A DNA stretch of 64,000 bases from Xanthomonas citri pv. mangiferaeindicae. GTDB taxonomy: Bacteria; Pseudomonadota; Gammaproteobacteria; Xanthomonadales; Xanthomonadaceae. The stretch spans positions 1,984,001-2,048,000 of the forward strand of contig CP016836.1 of assembly GCA_002240395.1 (NCBI GenBank), given 5' to 3'. The notes under the pieces are model-generated. The model had not been told where the DNA came from and did not search any database. It saw only the letters and a list, made by a program, of their open reading frames with translations. This document shows, in pieces, positions 1 through 9,101 of the stretch. The position numbers and the translations under genes were made by a program. The stretch's first letter is position 1. Every line of letters starts with the position of its first letter.

Positions 1-366
1 GCTTCCCCCGATCTGACACAGTCGCAGCGACTTAGCAGCGAGATCCCATCGCGTTGGCGTTATCGAAGCTGGACACTCACTTCCGATGGGCTGCTGTCGT
101 ATCTGGATAGCGACAGTCATTGCCGAAGTCGGATGACGCGATTCGTCATCGATGACGATCAATTGATGCGTCGCGACCAACATTGCCTCGACGCCGCCAG
201 CCGCAGCGCGGTCAATGGATTCAGCAGCCAGCATCAAGATTGGCTGGTGTCGATTGCAGTTGAGGATGGGACCGACATCGGCGTCATGACTATGCCGCCA
301 GCGGAGAGTGAGAGCCGAAGCCTTGTGGCCAAGTTGTTGATTGCGTTGAGATGGCGAGCGTCGTGA
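1..366 (+). CDS. 3' end of an unidentified protein (runs off left edge)
   Basis: A reading frame is open from the first base to a TGA at 364-366, giving at least 121 residues without a start inside the window. I do not recognise a family. The visible part is soluble and of mixed composition, with no membrane segment and no clear motif. Its codon use is less GC-biased at third positions than in neighbouring genes, so it may be a fast-evolving or transferred gene, or not coding at all. An internal ATG at 133 would give a 77-residue protein, but nothing favours that start. The AraC-type gene follows after 70 bp. Confidence 0.35.
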   Translation, partial: ASPDLTQSQRLSSEIPSRWRYRSWTLTSDGLLSYLDSDSHCRSRMTRFVIDDDQLMRRDQHCLDAASRSAVNGFSSQHQDWLVSIAVEDGTDIGVMTMPPAESESRSLVAKLLIALRWRAS

Positions 367-436
367 AGCTTTCGGAAAAAAGACGGAGCGAATTCGGCAA
401 AGCTTAAGCATGAGCTCGGGCAACCGCGCGGAATAG

Positions 437-1351
437 GTGGCAAAAACGCTGCCTTTCCACGACAGGCATGCTCGTATGGCTTCTCCTTTTTGGTCGCAGC
501 GCGGTCACTTGCTCCAGTTCGATCAGCTCACGGCGTCTGCACAGTGCGTGGGGGCGTCAAGGCTGGGCGTTGTCCAGGTCACTGCGCCGGCGTTTAGTCT
601 TTGGGTGCAGATCCGCGGCGACGGCTGGATCGAGTCGCGCGAGGGGCGATTCCGCATGCGCTGCGGCGACTGGATGGCATTTGAAAAAGAGTCCGCGCCG
701 CTGATCCAGACCGGACCCCATGGCATCTGCATCGGGCTCGCGCTCGATGCGGAGGCGTTGGCCGAACTGCAAGCGCTGGATGATGGCGGCCTGTACGCCG
801 GCCGCGGACGCGTGTCGCGGCGGGGTGCGCGTGGGCTGCTACGCCTGTGGCGTGAAGCCCAGCGCGGTGCCGGCGACCGGCTCAGCGTGCGGCCGCTTCT
901 GCTGCAACTGGCCATTGTGCAGCGTGATCTGGCCGCGCGTGCGCGGCGTTGTCCGGGACGTTCGCGCAATCGCAAACGGCAGGTCTTCGGCCGCATGCAG
1001 CGCGCCCGGCTTTATCTGGAAGGGCATAGCGACCGCGTCGTGCGTATCAGCGAGCTGGCGGATCTGACCAGTTTTTCGAGCTGGTATTTCTCCAAAGCGT
1101 TCCATGCGCTGTACGACGAAAGCCCGCAGGCACTGTCGGTACGTCTGCGTCTCGAACGGGCCGGCCATCTGCTGCGCACCACTTCGATGATGATCGGCGA
1201 GGTCGCGGCCGCAACCGGCTTCGACAACTGCTGCAGCTTCGCTCGTGCGTTCAAGGCGCATCACGGCATGTCCGCGAGCCGATTCCGAGCAGCCGGTGCG
1301 CGCAACGGCGGAGCGGTTGGAGGGACCGACGAGGTCTACGCGAGGCTTTGA
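437..1351 (+). CDS. AraC-family transcriptional regulator
   Basis: About 304 residues. The last 100 or so form the two helix-turn-helix motifs of the AraC/XylS DNA-binding domain: a first helix pair around RISELADLTSFSSWYFSKAF, then the linker LRLERAGHLL, then the second pair around IGEVAAATGFDNCCSFARAF followed by KAHHGMSASRFR. The N-terminal 170 residues resemble a cupin-like sensing domain (LWVQIRGDGWI, then RCGDWMAFE) whose ligand cannot be told. The start is uncertain: GTG at 437 gives the longest form and ATG at 476 gives 291 residues; neither has a good ribosome site. It lies 167 bp upstream of and codirectional with a TonB-dependent receptor gene, so control of that receptor is a reasonable inference. 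Confidence 0.85.
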   Translation: MAKTLPFHDRHARMASPFWSQRGHLLQFDQLTASAQCVGASRLGVVQVTAPAFSLWVQIRGDGWIESREGRFRMRCGDWMAFEKESAPLIQTGPHGICIGLALDAEALAELQALDDGGLYAGRGRVSRRGARGLLRLWREAQRGAGDRLSVRPLLLQLAIVQRDLAARARRCPGRSRNRKRQVFGRMQRARLYLEGHSDRVVRISELADLTSFSSWYFSKAFHALYDESPQALSVRLRLERAGHLLRTTSMMIGEVAAATGFDNCCSFARAFKAHHGMSASRFRAAGARNGGAVGGTDEVYARL

Positions 1352-1518
1352 GCCGGCGTTGTGACAACCGTCGCATGACAGCCGCCCATTCATCCAAAAG
1401 GCCAGATTTGGCAAAGCGAGATGGCCCGCGCAGTAAGGCGTGAGCCCCGTGCGCAGACGTAACGTGCGATAGGCGTCTTAACGCGTCAGTAACGCAACCA
1501 CTCTGGAGAGAGAATTTG

Positions 1519-4406
1519 ATGAACCTTTGCACCCCCACGATCCGCAAGGGCCTGTTGCCCGCCGCGATCGTGTTCGCGCTCGCGCCCGTCGCTGCCAGCG
1601 CGCAGGATCAGACGCAGGGCACCACTGAACTCGACCGCATCCAGGTGACGGGTTCGCGTATTCGCAAGGTCGATGTCGAGAACGCGCAGCCGATCCAGAC
1701 GATCTCGCGCACGGACATCGAGAACCAGGGCTTCCAATCGGTTGGTGACATCCTGCAGAACCTTTCGACCACAGGTAGCCCGACACTGAGCCGCTCCGAC
1801 CCGCTGAGCTCTGGCGAAAGCCCGGGCGGTACGTACGTGAACATGCGTAATCTTGGTCCCGAGCGCACGCTTGTGCTCCTCAATGGGCGTCGCTTGGGGG
1901 TCAACAACGACGGCCTGCAGGATCTTGCGACGATTCCTTCGTCGATGGTGGAGCGGATCGAGGTGCTGAAGGATGGCGCATCGTCCCTTTACGGGTCAGA
2001 TGCTGTTGCCGGCGTCATCAACGTCATTACGCGGCGCAACTTCGAAGGTGCGCAGGCCAGTGCATACTACGGTCAGTACGGCGAGGGCGATGGCGCGATT
2101 CAGTCCTTCGATCTAACGATCGGGACCCAGGGGGAACGCAGTTCGATCGTGTTCGGCGCGCAGTACGACAAGGAAGAACCCGTCTGGGCGAAGGACCGGC
2201 CGTTCTCGCGTTTTCCTGCGCCGGGACAGGATGAGAGCGAGAACTACACCACCGTAGGTGCAATCGGCAGTATCCGTAATCCGAACCAGCCTGACAGCCG
2301 CGCGAGTGACGCGTGGCTGGTACTGCGTGACGGCGGCGATCCGACCAATCTGGCCGACTATCGTCCCCAAGTGAGCCCGGGTGGCGGCGTCATCGGCGAC
2401 AGCAGCAACGCTGCTGAGCAGATGATGGTCAAGACCGGCATGGAGCGTACGTCGATCTTCACCAGCGCCGATTTCGAGCTGACGGACAGCATCCGCCTCG
2501 TGTCCGATGCCAGCTTCAACCGTCGCGAAACGAATGTGCAGGTGGCTGGTTATCCTCTGCAGAGCGGCGCGGTCGACACGCAGACTCCGATGAGCGCTGA
2601 CAGCTACTTCAACCCGACGGGCGAGACGCTCGATTTCCGTCGCCGTGGTTGGGAAGTGCCACGTACCACCGATCGTCGCCTTGATACCTATCGCTTCAGC
2701 ATGGCACTGGAGGGGTCTTTCGAGGTCGGCGAGAAGCTCTTCGATTGGGATGCGGGCTATCTGTTCACGCGCGGCGACGCGACGGTCCGTGGCCGGGGCG
2801 ATTTCAACAAGCTCGCGGTTCGCCAGGCTGTCGGCCCGTCGTTCCTGAACGGCGATGGCGTCGTCCAGTGCGGCACGCCTGATGCGCCGATCGCGCTTGC
2901 CGACTGCACCCCATGGAGCCCGGCGCTCAGCGAGGGGCAGTACTCGCTGGCCAATCCGGACATCCAGCGTCGCTTCTTCCTGATGGAGAACGCGACGTCC
3001 GAAACCACGACGCACAACTATTTCGCCAATGTCAGCGGTTCGCTTGCCACGTTGCCGGCAGGCGACCTGGGTTTCGCGGCCGGCTTGGAGAATCGGCGTG
3101 TGAAGGGCGGTACTCACCGGACGCTTTCGCGCAGACGGGCAACTCGACCAACCTTGCCGCGCAAGAGACGAGTGGTGGCTACAGCGTCAATGAAGCCTAT
3201 ATCGAGCTCGACATCCCGTTGCTGGCCGACCTGCCGGGTGCGCAGGAACTCGCGGTCAACGTCGCGAGCCGCTACTCGGATTACGACGTGTTCGGCGATA
3301 CCACCAACAGTAAGGCCAGTTTCCGCTGGCGGCCGATCGATGATCTGCTTGTCCGCGGCACCTGGGCTCAGGGGTTCCGCGCGCCTTCGGTCTCGGACCT
3401 CTATGGCGGCGTCGGGCAGACGTTCGATCGCTACGCCGATCCCTGCGATACGGCGCGCGGTGCTGCGGCCAACAATCCGGAAGTCTACGCACGTTGTGCG
3501 CAAGATATCGCCAACTACGCCACGATCACCAATCCAGGCAGCAACCACGTTGGTTATCAGCAGCTCGGTCAGGGCGGTCTCCTCGCGTACGGCAATCAGA
3601 CGGGCACCCCGTTCCTCAGCGGATCCAACCCCGATCTGACGCCTGAAGAGTCGGTCAGCCGCTCGCTCGGCTTCGTCTACAGCCCACAGTTCGTAACCGG
3701 TCTTGGCGTGTCGCTGGATTGGTGGAAGACGCGGATCGACAATGTCGTGACGGCCTTCACCGCCAGCGGAATCCTCCGTGATTGCTACGTCTACAACATT
3801 GAGGCGCAATGCGAGTACTTCACGCGTGGCGACAATGGCGTGGTGAACAACTTGACCCGCTTCGGTCGCAACGCGGGCTACTGGGAGGTGGAAGGGTACG
3901 ATCTCGAGGTCAACTATCGCCTGCCTGAGACCAGCGTTGGTACCTTCGGTGTCAATTGGGCAACGACGTACTACAGCAACTTCGAAATCAAGCCCGACAG
4001 CACCGACAACACCACGCCGCAGGCGCAGGTGGGCTTTGGTGGCAACTTCCGTATTCGTTCGGTTGCCTCGCTGAATTGGGACATGGGTGATTTCGGCGCC
4101 AGCTGGACGGCTCGCTACCTGTCGGGAGTCAAGGAAGAGTGCTACTACGATGACGCCTGTAACCTTCCTGATTACGTCGACCGTGATGGCAACGCAATCC
4201 CGCAGAACAAGACCGGCTCGGTGACGTTCAACGACGTCCAGGTCCGCTGGAATGCGCCGTGGAACGCGACCATCGCGATCGGTGTCAACAACGTGTTCGA
4301 CAAGGTTGGTCCGCTTGTCTATACGCAGCCGACCACAGGCTTCTCCTACCAGGCCGCGCACGACATCGGTCGTTTCACCTACATGAAGTACCAGCAGCGC
4401 TTCTGA
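1519..4406 (+). CDS. TonB-dependent outer-membrane receptor, frame broken once near base 3109
   Basis: Outer-membrane active transporter, about 960 residues once the frame is restored. ATG at 1519 follows GGAGAGAG by 8 bases. Residues 1-28 are a signal peptide ending in ASAQ. A TonB-box/plug region follows (LDRIQVTGSRI, then a plug with RTLVLLNGRRLG and VERIEVLKDGASSLYGSDAVAGVINVI in separate pieces). The C-terminal barrel has the usual invariant elements (RGTWAQGFRAPSVSDLY, LTPEESVSRSLGFVYSP) and ends in an aromatic residue (KYQQRF). The plug and early barrel read in one frame to about 3105 and the rest in the next frame; adding one G in AAGGGCGGTAC restores a continuous VKGGYSPDAFAQTG. Substrate is unknown. 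The family is abundant in xanthomonads for polymer or peptide uptake. Either a sequencing error or a recent pseudogene. Confidence 0.85.
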
Positions 4407-4430
4407 TCGATCAAAGCTAAGCACGTGACA

Positions 4431-4463
4431 AAACTACGGCCCCGAAAGGGCCGTAGTTCTTTA
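4431..4463 (+). terminator. Rho-independent terminator after the TonB receptor
   Basis: Perfect stem AACTACGGCCC / GGGCCGTAGTT with a short CGAAA loop, followed by CTTTAT, 25 bases after the receptor stop codon. It lies between convergent genes and may also serve the HDOD gene on the other strand. Confidence 0.85.
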
Positions 4464-4579
4464 TGGCGAAGGCGTTGGTCGTGCGGCTCGCCGCCCAGGA
4501 GCTAGGCGGGGCGGGGGTGGCATGAAAGCGAGGTGCTCTTACGCACCCCAACCGCGGGCCGCCCGAGGGGGGCACTGCA

Positions 4580-5695
4580 TCAGGGCGCCGCGGACGCCCG
4601 GGCTGTATCGAGCGCCCACGCGCGCCAATCCTCGAGCCGCTCGAGCACACCGACGCGCGCCAGATAGTCCTCGCGCAGCGGCAGGTCGCCAGCGAGCGAG
4701 GTCGCGACATGGACCGCGCCGGCGATCCAGAAGCCGCGTGTGCCGGCACGCGCAGGGTCGCGCTGGAATGCAACGGCCTCGATGATGGGCATCGGCAGGC
4801 CCCACAGGCCCAGCAGGTAGGCGCCGGCTTCGATGTGGCCGGGCGCATCGGACGGGACGTCACTGTCTGCGTCCGCCGCATCCGGGCGCGCATCGCGGAC
4901 ACCGGGCAGCAGCAGGCCGATGTCGGCCAGCAGGGCGGCGGTCGCGCCGAGCTCGGCGCTGGATTCGGGGAGCAGTCGGCGTGCGAGCTGTGAGGCGTGC
5001 AGGGCGCGCTGCTGCAGTGCGTGGCGGTCCACGTCGATGCACCCGGGCTGCGCGAAGACCTCGCTGGCGAGCACCAGGTCGCGCATCGTCGACAGTCCCA
5101 GGCGGGTCACTGCGGTTCGCAGGTCGGCGATCGTGCGGCCGGCTGCGTAGTAGGCCGAGTTGCACAGCTGCAACACCTTGGCGGCAATCGCCGGATCACG
5201 ACCGATCAGGCGGGCGATGTCGGCCGCGCCGGTGGCATCTTCGGCCTCCAGGGCATGGGTCAGCGCCAGATAGGTCTGCGGCGGTGGCGGCAGCCGCTCG
5301 ATGCGGCCGATGCATGTGCGCAGGGCCGGATCGTCGAGCAGGTCGCGCAGTTCCTGGAGGCTGCCGATGGCCTCGAGCAACTGGGCGTCGTCGACCGGAA
5401 GGGGCAGGAAGCGGTGGGCGAGCGAGAGCAGGCGGGCCGCCGGCTGGGCGCCGATCAGCGCGACGCGCGAGGTCTCGGGTCGCAGCGTCCGGATCTGGCC
5501 GAGCAGCATGGCCGCGGACATGTCGGGCAGCGTCGGTGCCACGACGACGACATCCTGTGGCGATTCGGCGGCCAGCGCCATGGCCGCGCCGCCGTCATCG
5601 ACATGCGCGATGTCCCAGCGCGCGTCCATGCCGCCGGCCAGTTCGAGCAAACCGGTGGGCAGGCCGTAGCCGCCCCCCACGAACAGAATGCGCAC
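4580..5695 (-). CDS. HDOD-domain signalling protein with receiver-like N-terminus
   Basis: 371 residues from a GTG start. The first 115 or so look like a degenerate receiver fold (MRILFVGGGYGL, then DVVVVAPTLPDMSA in the position of the phospho-acceptor segment). The region from about 145 to 335 is an HDOD domain, recognisable from LPPPPQTYLALTHALE, then ADIARLIGRDPAIAAKVLQL followed by CNSAYY, then the helix RTAVTRLGLSTMRDLVLA. HDOD proteins resemble HD phosphohydrolases but usually lack the metal ligands and act as scaffolds in motility, stress or c-di-GMP responses; no HD pair is evident here. It stands alone, 106 bp from the end of ppa, which is on the same strand upstream of it. The exact role cannot be inferred. 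Confidence 0.8.
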   Translation of the reverse strand: MRILFVGGGYGLPTGLLELAGGMDARWDIAHVDDGGAAMALAAESPQDVVVVAPTLPDMSAAMLLGQIRTLRPETSRVALIGAQPAARLLSLAHRFLPLPVDDAQLLEAIGSLQELRDLLDDPALRTCIGRIERLPPPPQTYLALTHALEAEDATGAADIARLIGRDPAIAAKVLQLCNSAYYAAGRTIADLRTAVTRLGLSTMRDLVLASEVFAQPGCIDVDRHALQQRALHASQLARRLLPESSAELGATAALLADIGLLLPGVRDARPDAADADSDVPSDAPGHIEAGAYLLGLWGLPMPIIEAVAFQRDPARAGTRGFWIAGAVHVATSLAGDLPLREDYLARVGVLERLEDWRAWALDTARASAAP

Positions 5696-5801
5696 GTCTG
5701 CCTCTCCCCCTGCGGGACGCCGCGCGGGCGCAGCGTCGATGCGCCAGTGCGCCTCGTGCGCACCGGGCGGGCACCGGCGCCGTCACGGCGCCGGGCGTGG
5801 A

Positions 5802-6335
5802 TCAACCGGCCTGCTTGTAGGCTTCGATCGCGTCGACCAGGATCTGCTTGGCCTCGGCGGCATTGCCCCAGCCTTCGACCTTGACCCACTTGCCCTTCTC
5901 GAGATCCTTGTAGTGCTCGAAGAAGTGGCCGATGCGCTCGAGCCAGTGCGTGGACACCTTGTCGAGGTCGTCGACGTGGGCATAGCCGGCGAAGATTTTC
6001 TCGACCGGTACGGCGAGGATCTTCTCGTCGCTGCCGGCCTCATCGCTCATCTTCAGCACGCCGACCGGGCGGCAACGGATCACCGAGCCGGGCACCAGCG
6101 GCAGCGGCAGCACGACGAGCACGTCGGCCGGGTCGCCATCGCCGCAGACCGTCGAGGGCACGTAGCCGTAGTTGCACGGATAGCGCATCGGCGTGGACAG
6201 GATGCGGTCGACGAAGATCGCGCCGCTTTCCTTGTCGACCTCGTACTTGACCGGCTCGGCGTCCTTCGGGATCTCGATGATGACGTTGATTTCGTGCGGC
6301 GGGTTCTTGCCGGTGGAGACGGAATCCAGGCCCAT
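5802..6335 (-). CDS. ppa: Soluble inorganic pyrophosphatase (family I)
   Basis: Hydrolyses pyrophosphate to two phosphates in the cytoplasm, pulling nucleotide and aminoacyl-tRNA synthesis forward. 177 residues, the usual size of the bacterial hexameric enzyme. Visible family features are IIEIPKDAEPVKYEVDKESG near the start, MRYPCNYGYVP, the metal-binding DGDPADVLVV, and KFWK-like residues later (KGKWVKVEGWG). I chose the ATG at 6335 because it gives the canonical start MGLDSVSTGKNPP; upstream in-frame codons add an unrelated basic stretch. A second, membrane-bound pyrophosphatase gene (hppA) lies 3 kb away. Confidence 0.96.
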   Translation of the reverse strand: MGLDSVSTGKNPPHEINVIIEIPKDAEPVKYEVDKESGAIFVDRILSTPMRYPCNYGYVPSTVCGDGDPADVLVVLPLPLVPGSVIRCRPVGVLKMSDEAGSDEKILAVPVEKIFAGYAHVDDLDKVSTHWLERIGHFFEHYKDLEKGKWVKVEGWGNAAEAKQILVDAIEAYKQAG

Positions 6336-6453
6336 GCTGCTGCGGTTCCAGTGCGGAAAGTGGGCCGTCATTCTACGCGCAAGGCATGTTGCGGCGCAGC
6401 GCGGGCTGGCGTTCCGTTTCGCCTGAAACCGTCGCGGGCAGCTTCGTCCTCGG

Positions 6454-6489
6454 GTACGCCCTAGTACGGGCTCCCCATACGGGGCGTAC
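6454..6489. promoter_or_regulatory. Inverted repeat upstream of the M91 peptidase gene
   Basis: GTACGCCC at 6454-6461 is matched by GGGCGTAC at 6482-6489, with an inner CCCTAGTACGGG. The element abuts the start region of the peptidase gene and is placed like an operator, but no known binding protein can be named. Confidence 0.3.
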
Positions 6490-6495
6490 ATATGG

Positions 6496-8085
6496 ATGCC
6501 TCTTTTCTCACGCAGGCCTGCCATGACCACGTTCGACTCGCTGTCGCCCACGTCTGTTCTGCCTTCAAGCGCCCAGGGCTACTGGGATAATCCGCTGGCC
6601 CCGACCCCGCACCGACACGACGGTCCGGCGACCGAAGTGGGGCACGGCTCGGTCGACGGGCTCGCCGACGGCGGGCCGCAGGTCAGCACGCGTGACCAGC
6701 CGCAGCGGGCGGCCGGCGGCGCGGTCGAGGTCGACGGCACCGCCACCAATCCCGGCGAGCAGACGACCCGCAGTACCCCCGACGGCAAGCCGATCCAGAT
6801 CGATCCGCTGCACAAGGATGGGCAGGTGGAGATCGCCCGTGAACGCACCGTCGCTCAGGGTTATGTCAGCCGCGACCAGGTCGTGTTCACCACCGGCAGC
6901 GGCAACGACGATGTCGGCGTCAGCCAGCGCGACGACGGCACGCTCGATGTCACCGTCAATGGCGAAAGCTACGAGGTACGCCTGGGTGAGGGCCAGGAGC
7001 TGACGCTGCGCACCGGTGAGGGCAACGACACGATCAAGGTCGCGCCGAACGTCGACGTCAACATCGTCGTCGATGCCGGTCAGGGTGACAACGAGGTGCT
7101 GGTCGAAGGCAACGGCGACAACCGCATCAGCAGCGGCAACGGCGACGACCTGATTCGGGTGACCGGCAGCGGCCGCAACGACATCCACACCACCGGCGGC
7201 AACAACGAGATCCATGGCGGCAGCGGGGTCAATGTGATCTACGGCGGCGATGGCAACGACACCATCCACGCCGGTGCGGGCACCAACTACATCGAGGGCG
7301 GCCGTGGCGACGACGTGATCCATGGCGGCGGCGAGTTCGACATCATTTCGGCCGGTCGCGGGGACGATACGGTTCACGTCGGCGAGGGGCGCACCACGGT
7401 GTACGCAGGTGACGGTCAGGACATGATCGAGGGCGCGCATGCGCAGACGACGGTGTACGCGGAGGTCTCCGACCTCGTGAACGCCGCGACCGGCGCCAAG
7501 CCGACCGTGGTCAATGTCGAAATCGACAACAGCGTCGGCGACCGAGGCATTGCGGTGAAGGGCTCGGATGCGTTCGTGCAGCGCATGCAGTCGGAACTGG
7601 ACTTCCTGCGGGCCTCGCCCAATGGCCAGCAGATGCTCGCCGAGTTCGACAAGGCGGCCGAAGCCAAGGGCAACACTGTGACCATCCAGGAGCTGTCCAA
7701 TGAGGACAATGGCTACGCACAGACCTTCAGCAATGACGCCGACATCGTCAACGGGCGCCCAGGGGCCGGCGGGGACGTGACCATCAGCTACAACCCGTCC
7801 TTCCACATGGACGCTTTCCCGGCGCCGTCGGTGGTGCTCTACCACGAGATGTCGCATGCCTATAACGGCGTCAACGGCACCTTCCTGCCGGGGACCTACC
7901 GCGGCGAAGGCCCTGACAGCGGCCAGGTGCCCAACGCAGAGCGTCAGGCCGTGGGCCTGGAGACCAGCGCCCAGCCCTACGATTTCGATGGCACTGGCGC
8001 GATCACCCATAATCCGATCCATCTGACCGAGAATGGCATCCGTCGCGAGTTGGGCCTGCCAGATCGGCCGAGCTACGCGCTCTGA
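6496..8085 (+). CDS. RTX-like repeat protein with M91-type zinc metallopeptidase domain
   Basis: 529 residues (520 if ATG 6523 is used). Residues about 1-120 are hydrophilic and without a signal peptide. Residues about 130-320 hold aspartate/glycine-rich nonapeptide-like calcium-binding repeats (GGDGNDTIHAGAG, EGGRGDDVIHGGG). The C-terminal 190 residues contain the zinc motif HEMSHAYN preceded by VVLY, as in M91 peptidases related to the enteropathogenic effector NleD. RTX repeats usually fold on calcium outside the cell and often go with type I secretion; no transporter gene is nearby and the C-terminus (RPSYAL) is not a typical RTX signal. It could be a secreted toxin or effector. The downstream gene at 8330 may be a partner. 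Domain call is firm; biological role is inference. Confidence 0.75.
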   Translation: MPLFSRRPAMTTFDSLSPTSVLPSSAQGYWDNPLAPTPHRHDGPATEVGHGSVDGLADGGPQVSTRDQPQRAAGGAVEVDGTATNPGEQTTRSTPDGKPIQIDPLHKDGQVEIARERTVAQGYVSRDQVVFTTGSGNDDVGVSQRDDGTLDVTVNGESYEVRLGEGQELTLRTGEGNDTIKVAPNVDVNIVVDAGQGDNEVLVEGNGDNRISSGNGDDLIRVTGSGRNDIHTTGGNNEIHGGSGVNVIYGGDGNDTIHAGAGTNYIEGGRGDDVIHGGGEFDIISAGRGDDTVHVGEGRTTVYAGDGQDMIEGAHAQTTVYAEVSDLVNAATGAKPTVVNVEIDNSVGDRGIAVKGSDAFVQRMQSELDFLRASPNGQQMLAEFDKAAEAKGNTVTIQELSNEDNGYAQTFSNDADIVNGRPGAGGDVTISYNPSFHMDAFPAPSVVLYHEMSHAYNGVNGTFLPGTYRGEGPDSGQVPNAERQAVGLETSAQPYDFDGTGAITHNPIHLTENGIRRELGLPDRPSYAL

Positions 8086-8329
8086 CCGACCGCGCTGCGA
8101 TGTAGCCCGGTGATGTGGGCACCGAAGGCGGCGCATGCGCCGCCTTTCGTGTGATGACGGGTGCGCGCCTCGAGTTGGTGAGACCGCGCGCATTGTGCGC
8201 GCCGCGCTCACGGTCTTCGCCGCATGCTGGGCTCGGCCGCACATCGTCCGCGGTGCATGGCGCCGCGGCGCTGCTGCCGCGAGTGCTCGCGCTGTGTTCC
8301 GCTGCCGCTTCCCGATATCGAGGTCTTCC

Positions 8330-8875
8330 ATGACGCTGACCGATACTGCCCGCGCCCATGTCGACGCCGACGGCGTCGCGCTCGAAGCCGTGTTCGCCGT
8401 GACCGCGCGCGGTGCGCTCGAGGTCCGTTATCGGCTACGCAATACCGGCAACGTCGCGCTCGCCGTGTTCGACCGGGGCGACCGCCACGCGGTCCTGACC
8501 GGGCGCCAGAAGCCGGGCGCGGCCGGCATTCCCTATCTGCGCGAGGAAGGCGAGGGCCGGGTCACGCTCTCTCACGTCGCGCAGTCGCTGCCCTCGCCGG
8601 CACCGACGGTGCCGCCGACACCGCTGGCGCGCCGGGTCGAGCCGGGCGGCGAGTTGGTCGGCGAGTTCGCCTTTTCGCAGTGGCTCAGCGATGCGCCCGC
8701 TGCGGTGCGCTGGTGTCTGGGGGTCGCGCCCGCCGATGCCGCGCGACTGCTGGCGCCTGAGCCGGGTGACGACGGCGAGGTCTGGCGAGCCGATTTCGCG
8801 TTCGCCGATGTCCAGCGTCTGTTGTGTACGCCGTGGTTCGATCTGGCAAGCGGGGTTTTCGCGAAGGGCGACTGA
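8330..8875 (+). CDS. Conserved protein of unknown function
   Basis: 181 residues, no signal peptide or membrane segment. The sequence suggests a beta-sandwich: alternating hydrophobic strands such as ALEVRYRLRNTGNVALAVFD near the start, then a proline-rich stretch SPAPTVPPTPLARRVEPGG and a second half with EFAFSQWL. I do not recognise the family. The segment LEVRYRLRNTGNVALAVF resembles intermolecular-contact domains in chaperone-like proteins, but this is only an impression. It sits 244 bp after the M91 peptidase gene on the same strand, so association with it is possible but unproven. Confidence 0.6.
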   Translation: MTLTDTARAHVDADGVALEAVFAVTARGALEVRYRLRNTGNVALAVFDRGDRHAVLTGRQKPGAAGIPYLREEGEGRVTLSHVAQSLPSPAPTVPPTPLARRVEPGGELVGEFAFSQWLSDAPAAVRWCLGVAPADAARLLAPEPGDDGEVWRADFAFADVQRLLCTPWFDLASGVFAKGD

Positions 8876-9047
8876 CCGGCAGCGCTTGCCCAGGTGTGGA
8901 GGCGAGCCTTCGGCAGGCCTGGATCCTGGAGATTCGAGCGTTCGCCGCATGCGGAACGGCGCGGCGACGCTCGCTGCGCATTGCAAGCGCGGTGGCGACG
9001 TTGCCCCCTCCACGGCGATCGCGAATCGCCGATACGTGCACCCCGCT

Positions 9048-9073
9048 CCCCTCTCCCGCACGCGGGAGAGGGG
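9048..9073. repeat. Palindromic intergenic element (GC-rich hairpin)
   Basis: CCCCTCTCCCGC / GCGGGAGAGGGG with a 2-base loop lies between the convergent 8330 gene and hppA. It belongs to the same loose family as hairpins at 20211-20430, 49000-49023 and 54640-54814. It could also help terminate hppA. Confidence 0.6.
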
Positions 9074-9101
9074 CGGAGATGCCGGGCGGGGTCAATGTTG
9101 A

